Assembly (NCBI GenBank): GCA_003586115.2
Contig: QVOM02000090.1
Span: 14,332,506 to 14,396,505 of the forward strand
Direction of reading: 5' to 3'
DNA: 64,000 nucleotides
Source of the DNA: Salvator merianae
Lineage: Eukaryota > Chordata > Lepidosauria > Squamata > Teiidae
Of the stretch, positions 1 to 10,840 are shown piece by piece (the first letter of the stretch is position 1; every line of letters starts with the position of its first letter). A program made the position numbers and the translations under genes. The notes below the pieces were generated by a model, which was not told the DNA's origin, searched no databases, and was given only the letters and a program-made list of their open reading frames with translations.

Positions 1-724
1 TTTGGAGGTGACCCTACACAATCCAAATGCACCACGCCTCCTCCATCATTAGCACACCGCCTGGATATTTTTCTTTTAAAAAACAATACTAATGGCTCCT
101 CATACATTCTGGCAGTTTTTCAGAAGCTGCAGCGCTTGCCTCAGAATGTCAATGAGTTGCAACTTTTGCAGTCCGGAGAAGACTTTGAAGAAAGAAAAGG
201 GCAAAGATCTTGAAAAATCTGCAATCAATGTCCACCCCAAGGGGGAACCTGAGTTAAGGAAATGCACTATTCAGGTGTTAACTTCCTTTCCATCCAAGAT
301 GGGAGAGCAGAGTTTTATTATTCCTTTTCTTCTGATTAGGAGCGGAGCCTATTTTTACTTCTCATCCAATTTGGACCTTCAGAAGTCTTCATTGGCTTCA
401 CCCAGAAAAGCTCAGAGTATGATGTTGCAAAGCCTTTCGATGCCCAAACTTCCCCCAACTCTGACAGGGCAAGGAAACCGACCAGTTTGCTACCAATGCA
501 GGCAAATCTTGCTCTGGACTTTTTCTCTCTCCCACGCTGCTTTACCCTTCCTGGGGCCTTTCTTTTTGCCTCACTCCGAGTATTTTACATGCCCAAGACC
601 ATTTTCACGGGCACAGCAAGTGCATATCCAGTTGGCCACAGCTTTCAGATGGAAGAAGAAGAACGTGGAAAGCAAAATCTACGACCTTTTCACACTACTG
701 TGCCGTGATCAGTTGACCGCATGG

Positions 725-985
725 AATGGTCAGGAGCAGCATGTCTGCCCAATCACTCTGCTCCAAACCAGCCCTTGCACTGGCCCTGATGCTTGCACAA
801 GCTCCAGGGTTGGCCTCCAAAGGCTCTGCAAGGCTGGGAATGAAAGTTCCTAGCTTGGGAGCCCCTGGGGGACCCGTTTTGGTGGTCAGCTTTGGTGCAC
901 CACTGAAATGGGTCCCCTGGTAGTCCAGAAGATGGAGGCATCCATCTGCACGCTTCCGTGTTCTGGACCAGCCAGAACTGGTATG
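725..985 (+). repeat. Dispersed repeat, copy 1 of a pair (partner at 45.2 kb)
   Basis: This segment and 45165-45410 share the same order of words in the same orientation: 'accagccc', 'gaaagttcct', 'cttgggag/cttggagt', 'ggtgcaccactgaaatg' and 'ggtagtcc'. They are diverged copies of one interspersed family. I do not recognise the family, and no coding frame is kept between the copies. Confidence 0.6.
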
Positions 986-2107
986 CCGGTAGTCCTTGCT
1001 GTGGAGAGTCACCAGTGATCTAGATCAAGGGCCTCTTGATCCACATCACACTCCATCCTGAGTGGACAAAGCCTACCACTAGCCTCCCGTATGCTGCACC
1101 AAGATGTGGAAAGGCGGCCCTTAGAGCAGAATGCCAGCAATTGCAAAAGTCCTTTACTGATACTAATGTCTGGGGTTCTGTTCAATGCAATATCCCTTCA
1201 GAGAAAGAGCCCATCAACCCAAGTGGTCTAATATTTACCTGGGTATAGATAGGTCTCAAATTCACGTCCTGTCCCCATAAAGTGATTTGGTGGTATGAGG
1301 TGTGGGGAGAACGTTTTCCCAATGTGTTCTAGCATGCCTTGACTGTGAACTTAGCTTTCCATCTTCTTGGCTTTTCTTGTTCTCCTCAGCCATTGTCCCT
1401 CTGGCTTGGTGCTCACCTCCGTGCCTCACCTGAGTGACTGAACCCTGAAAAGAGGAAGCTGCTAATGGTACCGAATAAGGATCTGGAAAAGGTAAATAGA
1501 GTTCACTAAACACAGTGGGCTTTCAGGGGAGAATGAATATATTTGCATAATTGAGATGGGTTTTGAAAAATGCTTCACCCCTAGAGAAATCATTATTTTG
1601 GAAGTGGGAAACTGCTTGGCACAGCTGTCATAAAAATAATACGAGCAGGGGGAAAAGGAAAGACAGCACCGTTTGTGGGCATTAATGCCCATCGCCTGGA
1701 CATGGAGTGGGCACCAGGCTTCGTCTAGAGACAGTTCTGTTTCCCCACAGTAGGTGAAATGGCCAAAGCATCACCGTCTGCTGCTCAGAAAACACTTGAT
1801 GCGTCTGCAGATAAGCAGCTCAGAAGAAGAAAAAATCCAAAGGGGGATTTTCCAGCCTCCCACTCTTTAAAACACTGAACTCAGCATCCGTGGCAGATGG
1901 AAGAAGCGAGGGTTATGAAATATGCATCACAAGGTAATGCTAAGCTGTCCTCTAATTAAAAGGATTCCATTCCCTAGTAGACTGCCCCTCAAATGCAGGA
2001 TTCTGCCCGATAGATGGCAAACAAAGATGCCACAGTAGATTTGCAAAATTACTCAGATTCCGTTCACAAGAAGATGTCACCATCTTCCCATACGTTCCAG
2101 GCACACT

Positions 2108-2134
2108 CCACACACACACACACACACACACACA
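2108..2134. repeat. (CA)n microsatellite
   Basis: About 13 uninterrupted CA dinucleotides. Confidence 0.95.
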
Positions 2135-2424
2135 CTGCTGTGACGTGACCACAGGGTAAGGTGACTCACATTAGGACACCTATAAAAGGGTACCTAGAGC
2201 AGCATCCTGATCATTGTTGCGCTAATTTGTTGATAGCTGTGTCTCCTGCAGCTCCTAACAGAAGCAAGACGCTTCAGGGAAATACTAAACGTGAGGAATG
2301 CAATCCCAAGAGAGCCAAATTGCTGTCCATTGTGTTGAAGTCCATTTCTCAGTTTCCGAGGATGAAAAACACCAAACAAATGTCAGACACCCCTTTTCTG
2401 GCTATGTAAAATTCTTTTCTTTAT

Positions 2425-2820
2425 CACACAACACTAGAATCAGAGGGCATCCTATGAAGGTGATGGGCAGGAGAGTTAGGACCAACAAGAGGGGCAATAT
2501 CTTTTCACCAGAAGGTCATCAGTCTATGGAATTTACTACCAGAAGAGATGGTGACAGCAACCAGCCTGGATGGCTTTAAGGAAGGATTGGACAAATTCAT
2601 GGAAGACAGTGTATCAATGGCTATTAGAATGGATGCTTGGGTACCACCTCCAGGATGGAGAAACAGGCAGGATGCCACTAAAGGCCATTTGCAGTGATTC
2701 AGTACCCTTTCGTCTGCTTGAGATGTCCAGAAGCAGTTGGTGGACCACTATGTAAGAACAAGATCCTGGACTAGATGGGCCCTGGCTTGATCCAGCAGGG
2801 CTCCTCTTATGTTCTTATAT
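2425..2820 (+). mobile_element. CR1-family LINE, 3' end
   Basis: The stretch reads 'tggaatttactaccagaagagatggtgac', then 'ggatggctttaaggaaggattggacaaattcatgg', then a tail 'ctagatgggccctggcttgatccagcagggctcctcttatgttcttata' (each quoted in part). This layout and the short TTCTTATG-type terminal repeat are typical of reptile CR1 3' untranslated ends. It is 5' truncated, as CR1 copies usually are. Other copies in the window match it in both orientations. Confidence 0.75.
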
Positions 2821-5554
2821 TCTCAGATATATAAAAGAATATTCATCAGTGTTGAGGTGTATGTTATACTGAGGGTGGTGCTGCTTCTATGAGAAAGAGC
2901 AGCAAATTTGAATTAGCTTGTTTTTTGAGTTCAAAGAATCCCAGGAGAAAGTAACACTCATTCTAATTCCTGCACTGCAAACGCTCTTCTGGGCTCCCTC
3001 CTCCTTTTCCATCTAGGCGCTGGAGAAGTGGTCAGCAGTATCTTCTGCACTTTGACAAATCAAAGAAGCATGTTGTCAGCAATCCAGATCTGGAGGGGGA
3101 TCCTAAATGAGAGCCTTTAAAGAAATTGTTATTATTAACAATAAAAGCTAATCAGAAACAAAAGAACAGATGAAGACAGGGATGGGTAGAGTGTATCTCT
3201 GGAGCACAGATTACAGGAGAGAATAAGGGAAACAATTTCAGGGCAGATGTTCAGTTTAGGAATGGATGGTTGCAGTGGATACATCTGTATGCAAAACCAT
3301 AGATATGCATCTGTTTACACTTGGATCAGGGCATGAAGAAATCTCTACACTTAGAACAAAGGAAATCGTAAGACGTCTTGATTTTTTTTCCAAAAAATCC
3401 AACTCTGTTCTCCAGATGGTACAATGCAGTTATAATAAAACCTATGTGCAATTTACTGAATATTGCAGAGTTGTACCAGCAAATCTAATAACCTAAGAAA
3501 TGCCCTGCTACATTAGAGCAGTGGTCAGGGGTTACTTCCTACCCCAGACAGAGCATAGACCACGATAGGGATCCAAAATGGCGTCCTCTCCTGGTCTGCT
3601 GGTAGATCTTGACAGTGAGGTCTACCGGCAAATTAGTCAGCACGCTATTTGGTGGTGCACCAGGAAGTGGAGGTGCCTGAAATCGGCAAATGCCAAGAAG
3701 GGCCCTCCTGGAAACTCTGAAGGATAGGAACCTTCAGAGGCTGAGCACCAGCTTCAAAGGATTGGCCCAGCCTTCACCGCCAGCACTCAGGCCTAAATGT
3801 GGATGGCCTAGCAAGGACCCAGCCCACCGCGGGACACATGGCCTATGCCAGAACAGAACATCCTGCTCCATTCAGGAGGGAGTGCGGAAACTGCCCTTAA
3901 CTCAGTGGTACCTAACAGCAGTAGAACATCCTTGGGAAGGTACCAAGTTTTTCTTCCTTTTGTGTGCAGTTGATCTCTACTGCGATAACATCTCTCCCTC
4001 TTCCCAATGGTTTTTTTAAAAATCAGTCTCTGGAATATCCATATTATCCTTCTGCTAACTTGCTTTGTCAAGGGCCCCAGTGTAATATCATGGGAGAGCA
4101 AGCTTCATCTATTTAAGGCTTGACATAACCTTTTCAAGTCATCCAACCGGTGCTGCTACAGTTTAATTACCACCACCTTCGTCTTCTTTTAGGAAGTTCA
4201 TTACGTGGTGTATTGCTCCTTGGTGAGGAATCCGTCTTTAGTCACTCACATTTGAAGGGACAGAAATGAGAATGATGCTACTGGGGACTTCTATCTAGGA
4301 CGTATTACTGTACTGTCACTCTACCTTATATACTGTAACTTAGTTCCTATAGCGCACTGCGTGTTGTGAAATCTTCTACATAGAGCAATTGACTTTAATG
4401 TGAAATTGGGAATTAAGTGAACCACATCTAAGAACTCTGTTGACTTACATTGTTCACTGACATTCACTGGGTAGGCCTGAACTCTTCAGTTACATTGAGT
4501 TCGTTCGACAATTTGCCTTTTTCAGGGCAGATTCATGCAGGAAAGGGACATGATTTTAAAGGGCCACATCCCCTACACCCTAGGCCATATTCCCCCAGTG
4601 AGTGCCATGCCTCAGCTCAGAACCAGCATGGATTTGAGACACAACCCATCACAGTCACCCCAACAAGGATCTTTGCGTGGGCAGCATAACCCACATTGGA
4701 GCAAGCAGAGGAAAGTGTCCTTCCTTTGCACACCAACATGGGAGCAATCCAATTCTCCCCAATTCGCAAAAGGCCGTCCAGCACAAAAGAAATGGATTCC
4801 CAACTGGACTGGTCATTTTCTAGGCCAACTAAGCCAGGACTGGATGACAAAGGGAGCAATGGGCAGCTGGGCAACCAGCACAAAGCACATGGGAGATGGA
4901 CTTGAGTGTTGGCCCACCATTAAAGCAAATCCTATTATTATAGTATTAGCATTAACCTTAAAATTTGAACACGGAGCATGGAGTGTTGGAAGTTAACTCT
5001 TGAAATTCCAGCTATATGCCATTGGGGACTTGAAAAATGTCTTTGTAGCCTCAGTCCAGCAAGATGCAACTTAACAGTTTTCTCCTTATTCACTCGGGAC
5101 CATCATCTCTGAAACAGCACAGTGAGTTTTCCTCTCCTTTTGCAAGCTTCTTTCCTTGCCGCGGCCTGACAGAATGTTCTCTGCTGTTGTTTCTTTCCCT
5201 TGTGAACTCTTCCCACCTCTTAAAATCTGCATATTATGCAAATTAAAGGGCCTTTGCTTTTTGATTAGTTATGAAGGCTGCCAGCTCCTGTGCTTTATGA
5301 AAATGATTTTTGCTATGTTGCTGCTAAATAATTATCCCTAAATATTGGAGAGGTAAGCTGGGAAGTGAATAAGCTATCATAAAGCAGCATTTAATGTGGT
5401 TTTCAGAAACTATATAAATATCCTTTCCTTGCTACATATTTGCAGCCCACACTGATTCCACCACCATTAACAACCCCTCAGGAAAGAAGCCACGTCACCA
5501 TAAAATAACTAAAGAGCTACTGCTTTGCTAACTGATAAGTACAGTAGATCTGCG

Positions 5555-5660
5555 GTACAGAAGAACGTAAGAAATGTCCTGTTGGTTTGGAGCAGTAGCC
5601 CATCATAATGTCCAACCAGCCACTTGCATAGATGCAGTCTGCTGGAAGTTGGACTTTGGA
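5555..5660 (-). mobile_element. CR1-family LINE 3' end, short diverged copy
   Basis: It starts 'gaacgtaagaaatgtcctg' followed by 'agcagtagcccatcat', the reverse-strand form of the CR1 3' end seen at 27348. It is old and truncated. Confidence 0.5.
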
Positions 5661-5669
5661 GACTAGAGA

Positions 5670-5935
5670 TATGACAAACTGGTTCAGGTTCAAACTGGTT
5701 TGAACTGAACAGGGGTGTTTGAAAAATTCGAGTTTGAACCAAACACCCGGACTGTTTTAAAACAGATTTTGAATTTGAACCAAATAGAGGGTTGTTCTAA
5801 TGAACCTAGAGAACACACCCTATTTGATTGAGTGTCAAAGGTGTTTGAATTGAATTGAACAGCTTGCTGTTCGAAGGAAAAGGTTCAATTTGATTTGAAC
5901 GGAACACAAAAAAAGGTTTGTGTACATCTCTACCG
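5670..5935 (-). repeat. GTTCGAAC-rich dispersed element (reverse orientation)
   Basis: This is a 260-bp block dense in words such as ggttcaaactgg, gtttgaacc and gttcgaa, ending in 'tacatctctacc'. The same block occurs at 17515 and 25880 in the opposite orientation, sharing 'gcagggtgtttggtt' and 'gttcgctgggttcat'-type words. It has no open frame. Internal near-palindromes suggest a non-autonomous DNA element, but the family name is unknown to me. Confidence 0.6.
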
Positions 5936-6164
5936 GGGACACATTGTCTCCAAAGCTGGATGTAGTTGTGCAGCCACCATGGCTAGTTCCAATTAGATAG
6001 CTCCGTCTTTCTCCATGAATTTGTCCAGGTTCTTGGTTTTGAAGCCACATCCAAGATGGTGATCATCTCGCTAGCTGGAGAAATCCTCTTTTCCCTCTGC
6101 CCTGGATCTTCCAAAATTCTGCTTCATTGTGTGATTCCGCACACTGGTTCATGTAGTTGGGGAA

Positions 6165-6215
6165 TGGTAGGCCGTATCCTGAAATAAGGTCCGGTGTGGA
6201 AAGGGGCTAAATTGG
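6165..6215 (-). mobile_element. Fragment of the GGCCCTTTCTGCAC foldback family
   Basis: The segment contains 'ccgtatcctgaaataaggtcc' (quoted in part) and 'tgtggaaaggggc', matching one terminus of the palindromic element at 12984-13162. Only one arm is present. Confidence 0.45.
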
Positions 6216-7309
6216 GTCAGATCCATGAGAGACTGCAAATGCATGGAGGACCCAAAAGAAGCCCACGAGCTGCAACATGCCAATATTGGAAGTTTCCGTT
6301 GTGCCCACAGACGCTGACTTCACTGCCTCTACAACCCACAGTGAGACCTTCTTTCCAGTGGAGATACTCACCCAGAATTGTGGTTGAAAGAAAGTTTCAA
6401 CCCATTCTTCCCTGCAAACAAAGCAAGGAATTAATTGAATACAATTCTGGTCTCCGTCTCCATCTTCTTCTTTTTTTAAAGAATGCTTTATATCCCTGAC
6501 TGAAGGTAAGTCTGGTAGCACAAAACAAATAGAGTGGTGCATTGTGATATGCTCCACAAATGTGTCATGCTTCATATAATTTTGAAGAATGCTAATGGAT
6601 CAAAACACATATAATTTTATAAACTGTTCGTGCAACCATTTCCTCGAATTGTTTTGTCCCTCTTTTATATTTCTTGCAAGCCTGACAATCATGCTCTCTA
6701 ATAATCAGTATTATTTTCTTCTGTTGAGAGTGTTGTTCAATATGTGACACTCTCAAAAATGCTTATTTATTGCAAACCCCTGGTGAGGCTAGGAGGAAAA
6801 AGGCACAATAAAGTGAATGGAAAGGTGGCAATAGCCAAATATATAGTGTTATGAGAAACCAGGAGGAATGCTAACAAATAAAAGCTTTGCTGCCGCAAAT
6901 TAAATGAGGAAACCAGAGCCATGAATGCAATGATGGAGCAAGAGCAAAACGGGAGCAAAACAAGAGAGCTGGTAAATAAAAAGATAACAGGAAGGAACAG
7001 ATAAATCAGGTGCAGGAAATATCAAGCATTAAAATGGAACAATGGGGGAGGTTTCCTAGACTGGAAGGGGATTTCTCAAGGCAGGTTTCAAATCATTAAA
7101 TCCCCGGAGTACTGTGTAGAGCAGAGCAGCTACCTTTTCAGCAGAGAGCTAGGGTAGAGAGGTGCAACTTCAGCATGCATCTAAATGTGCTTATTGATGG
7201 GACAGCATGCATCTGTGGAGGAAAATCACTCCGCAGTCTGGGAGCCACCACAGAAAAGTCTGCCTCACATGCCCTTGCAGCTTTAACAGCTGATAGCGGT
7301 GCCTTTCCC

Positions 7310-7615
7310 AAGAGAAGAAGAAGAAGAAGAACTTGGTTTTTATACCCTGCTTTTCCCGGCTGAAGCTGACTCAAAGCGGCTTACAAGGTTATTTTTCACC
7401 CAAAGGCTTATATCTGTCTATCTTCCGCATCACACAATGTGATGCTCCCTCTTTATCTACTTGCAATTACTTGCTTTCGAACAGCTAGGTTGGCTGGAGC
7501 TAGAGGCCAATAGAGGGTGCTCATCCCCTCTACACGGCAGACAGGGGCCTTGAACTTCGATCCTCCTATTGAAAGATCAGTGCCTTAGCCTTCTGCGCCA
7601 CCGTGCCTCCCCCTT
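7310..7615 (-). mobile_element. tRNA-related SINE
   Basis: On the minus strand the head reads 'ggtggcgcagaaggctaagg' (A-box-like) followed by 'gaagttcaaggcc' (B-box-like). The body contains 'cggcttacaagg'-type sequence on the plus strand. The far end is an AAG-rich repeat (7312-7330). A tRNA-like pol III promoter at one end and a short tandem repeat at the other is SINE structure. It resembles SINEs widespread in squamates. Confidence 0.6.
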
Positions 7616-8330
7616 GCATATCTTAATTAATGGGCAGGTCAGTGACGCACAGAAAGGAAGATCCTGGGCTGCCTCCTTCAGCAAAGGGAAAACAGAGTAT
7701 CAGAGTGGATACCTTTATGAGCCGCCATGAAAGCTTAGGCAAATCAGCAAACCAGTCTGTCAGCGGCATGTCCGTCCTTTCTGCTGGCCCTGTCCACATT
7801 CGGTCTGCAGAAGCAATGCACCTCTAGACCACAAAGCAGAGAAATGCCCTCAAAGCTCAGCTGAGCGTCCCCCCAGGAACTGTTGGTGGATTAGTGTAGG
7901 AGATGGAGGCAGAACCAGCCTAAAATGTGCCTTGGCCCTGCAGAGGCAATCCTGGGGCATGAAGCCCATTCCCTTGCTGCGCCACCTGGGTCAAGGAGGG
8001 TTTTGTTGTGGCGGGGACTGGGGTGCATTTGCTCTTTGACTGCATAGCTTTGGTGATTCATAGCTGAGCCTCATTACGCCCCGCTATAAACGGCCCATTG
8101 ATCGGATTGACATGCAGGCCCCTTGAGCTTTCGGCACTCTTGCCGGGCCCCTCCCTGAGAAGAAACGGATTGCCTGTGTGTGTGCCCTTTTCCGGCAGAA
8201 GACGTGGGCCCCAGGCTCCCCAAGGAACAGGCCCAGGCAGAAGCTCTCCTTCCTTAACAAGCCGAAGGATGCTATATTGACTGCAGACAGTGCATCAGAA
8301 ATTGTAATTCTGCTGCTTGGCCGCCTATGG

Positions 8331-8960
8331 GGAATTCTCTTCGACTCACAGAAAGCTGGGGGGGAGGGAAGGGAAAGGAGAAATTAGGGGGAGGCGAGGA
8401 GGAGAGGAGACGGCGTAGAAGAAGGATCTCCCCAGCCCTGCCACCCCCGCAACCAGCACAGAAGGACCTGGGGGGGGGGAGCAGAGAACCAGACTCCTCA
8501 GAATTTGCTATCCACCCCCGCCTTTCTCCCGGGAAAGGAGGCGGAACTGCCATATATGGCAAGGGAGGAGGCATCTTGGCACACTTGGATGAGGTGAGGA
8601 AGTTTATTTTGAGGGTTGCAGCCTGGCTGTGAAATTCCTAATCGCATTTCCACAGCGGCTGTCGTGCTCCTTGCTCACTGTGCTAATTGATTCCGCGGAG
8701 GGAACTGCTCCTCGCCCGGCAGTCGCCCGGCACGTGGCGCATTCCGCGAGCTCTGCAAAGGAAGCACGCCCAGGAAGGCTGAGCTCAGCGTTCCCCCGGC
8801 TGGGGAGGAGAATTGGTCGACTTCTGGGCTGCGCTGCTCTTATTTTCCCTTTAAAAGGACCCGGGGTGCAAGGGCAGCCCGCAGGCCGGCAGGGAACAAG
8901 CGGAAGGTACCTGTCAGGGACACCGGGTCTCACCTGCTGTTCTGAGGATGCTGGCTTTTT
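8331..8960. promoter_or_regulatory. CpG-rich promoter-like region with CArG box
   Basis: GC and CpG content rise sharply here relative to both flanks (many cgcg, ccgg, gcccgg words at 8690-8910). A polypurine run occupies about 8358-8420. A perfect serum-response-factor CArG box, CCATATATGG, lies at 8550-8559, and a TATA-like 'tttaaaagg' lies at about 8850. No recognisable exon is attached on either strand. It could be the promoter of an unannotated transcript or an unmethylated enhancer; this is inference from composition only. Confidence 0.4.
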
Positions 8961-9049
8961 CAACCTGAACAACTTGGAGGAGCAAGCAGAATGCACCAGC
9001 GCTTCTCACGGTCTGCCTCTAGAGACTGTCGGACTGCCACTTCCGTGCT

Positions 9050-9240
9050 TGTAGCTATTCAGCAATTAAGTCGTGTCCGACTCTTCGTGACCCCCTGGAC
9101 CTCTCTTTCCTCCACTGTCTCCCAAAACCTTCCCAAGCCCATGTTCGTTGCTTCCCTGACACCATCTGTCCGTCTCATCCTCTGCCATCCCATTCTTTTG
9201 CCTTCCATCTTTCCCAGCATCAGGGTCTTCACCAATGGAG
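9050..9240 (-). mobile_element. BovB (RTE-type) LINE, ORF2 C-terminal end
   Basis: The minus strand translates to TLMLGKMEGKR, then QRMRRTDGV, then GVTKSRTRL. This is the characteristic C-terminal end of BovB ORF2, known from ruminants and squamates. On the plus strand the matching DNA starts 'aagtcgtgtccgactcttcg', the sequence shared with ruminant Bov-A-type repeats. The copy is 5' truncated, and this is the strongest single clue that the host is a squamate. Confidence 0.85.
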
Positions 9241-10699
9241 ACGTGGACCTTGCGTATACGTGTGTTGGAGATATGCATATAATTCGTGCACACAAGATGT
9301 GTACCTGAACAAATGGGTACACTTGGGCAGTGTGTACACAAGCACACATGTCCCCCTCTTCCAAAACAAATAAATCAAAATGGTGCACACCAGATACTTA
9401 ACGAATCTCAGATTGCTGCATGGTGTCCCTGAAATTCAACCAAAATCGGGTTTCTTGACCATCACTAGAAAAGCTGGATTGTAGAAGGCCAACGTTCAAC
9501 AACCCTGCTCCTTATTTTGGCCATGCTTCCTTTTGGGGGCTGCACCATTTCCTCTCCCTTTGCACTGTCTGCTACCCCACTCTTGTTCCACCCACCTTGG
9601 GCAAGGCATGTTGCGTGGTTTGGCAGATGCATCTTTCGCAGGCCGGAGGGGGTACACCTTAGCAGCCTTTTAAAGGAGCCTTTCAAGGAAATCTGTGCCC
9701 AGAACGGCCTGTCCTTCAGCTGGAGAAATCCCAGAGTGATGAATTGGAGCACTCAGCTAGCAGTCTTGCCAAGGCAAAGGTTTTCAGGGCAGTATTAACT
9801 TCACTCCCCATTACACATGCACTATAAATTTAAGTCTACATTTAACAGTTCAGCTAGCAATAAAAATTATTCTCTACAAGGAGCAGAAAGAAGGTTGCGG
9901 AGCAATGAGGAGTGCTGGAACTGGCCGTGGTTCGTTTTTTTTCTCTCTTTTCCCAACCCATCTTACATTATCCGGGGGTTTTCTTTGCCAGCAGCACAGG
10001 AGCATATGATACATCTTATTTACCAAATAATTTTCAAGGATTCCAAGGGTAATCGCGGCAGATTTCACCCCCCTTTTAATTGAACTAATCCGACTTAAAC
10101 AAATCAGCTTGCTTAAGGGGAGAGAAAAGAAGAATAGAAGGTGCTAAATGCAGCTGTTCGTTTCTGCTTGTCTGGTGCTTAGGCGTGTTAAAAGCCTCCG
10201 CCAGCAGACCGACAAGCCGCCCCTGCCATTTAATATTTTATCAAAGCTCCAGTGAAGCTTGAGGTGGTTGCCTCAGTGTGTTTCCTTTGCTGAGTCTCCA
10301 AGAACCAGGGTAGAGGGAGGTGGGCTTAATTTGCTTCCCACCTGACTTCACTTCTTTAGCATCCTGCTTTTCGTTTTGTTGGGCAACTTAAGCTCCAAAC
10401 CCTGCTGTGGCGTTAAAAGGTGTCCAAACAGAATTTTCACCAGCCCATGCCGTCTGGATGCCCAGCCTGTGGACAGCTGCTGCCTCAGCAGCTCATTCGC
10501 AATGCCAACTGGCATCGGCAGGAAAGAGTTAATGAAGCAATATCAGCCAATATCTGTGGATTCAAGAAGAACCAGGAGCATGCATTCGAACCCAGTGGAA
10601 GTTGGCATGGAACATTTCAAAAACTATATTCTTGTTCCTATTATTGAAAAGTTGTTTGTTATATTATGTGTTGATTACACATTAGATTTATTTAATTTG

Positions 10700-10840
10700 G
10701 ACAGGTTTGAACCTGTTCGAGGTTTGAATTAGAACTGGGTCGACCCTGTTTGACTGGGTTGAACTTCAAACCAAACACCATGTGTTTCTGTTTGGTTGAA
10801 TCCAAGCCGGCCTTTTAGGGACCGTACACACCTCTGCTAC
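10700..10840. repeat. GTTCGAAC-rich dispersed element, diverged copy
   Basis: Contains 'ggtttgaacctgttcgaggt', 'gggttgaacttcaaaccaaa' and ends 'cacacctctgc', matching the vocabulary and end of the copies at 5.7, 17.5 and 25.9 kb. Confidence 0.5.

Larger units (their letters stand above)
1..8330. other. Non-coding DNA, no gene recognised
   Basis: No open frame in this stretch resembles a known protein, and the longest one (92-853, 253 codons) has low-complexity, non-conserved composition. The stretch holds dispersed repeats described separately (repeat pair at 0.73 kb, CR1 at 2.4 kb, GTTCGAAC-rich element at 5.7 kb, SINE at 7.3 kb). The rest appears to be unique intergenic or intronic sequence. 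On the minus strand it lies downstream of RTN4R. Confidence 0.6.

Noticed and set aside
92..853. A 253-codon plus-strand frame
   Set aside because: It runs from unique sequence into a dispersed repeat, and no protein family is recognised.
8600..9054. A protein-coding gene in the CpG-rich patch
   Set aside because: Open frames overlap on both strands (8604-8996 minus, 8629-9054 plus), none resembles a known protein, and the frames run into the BovB fragment.
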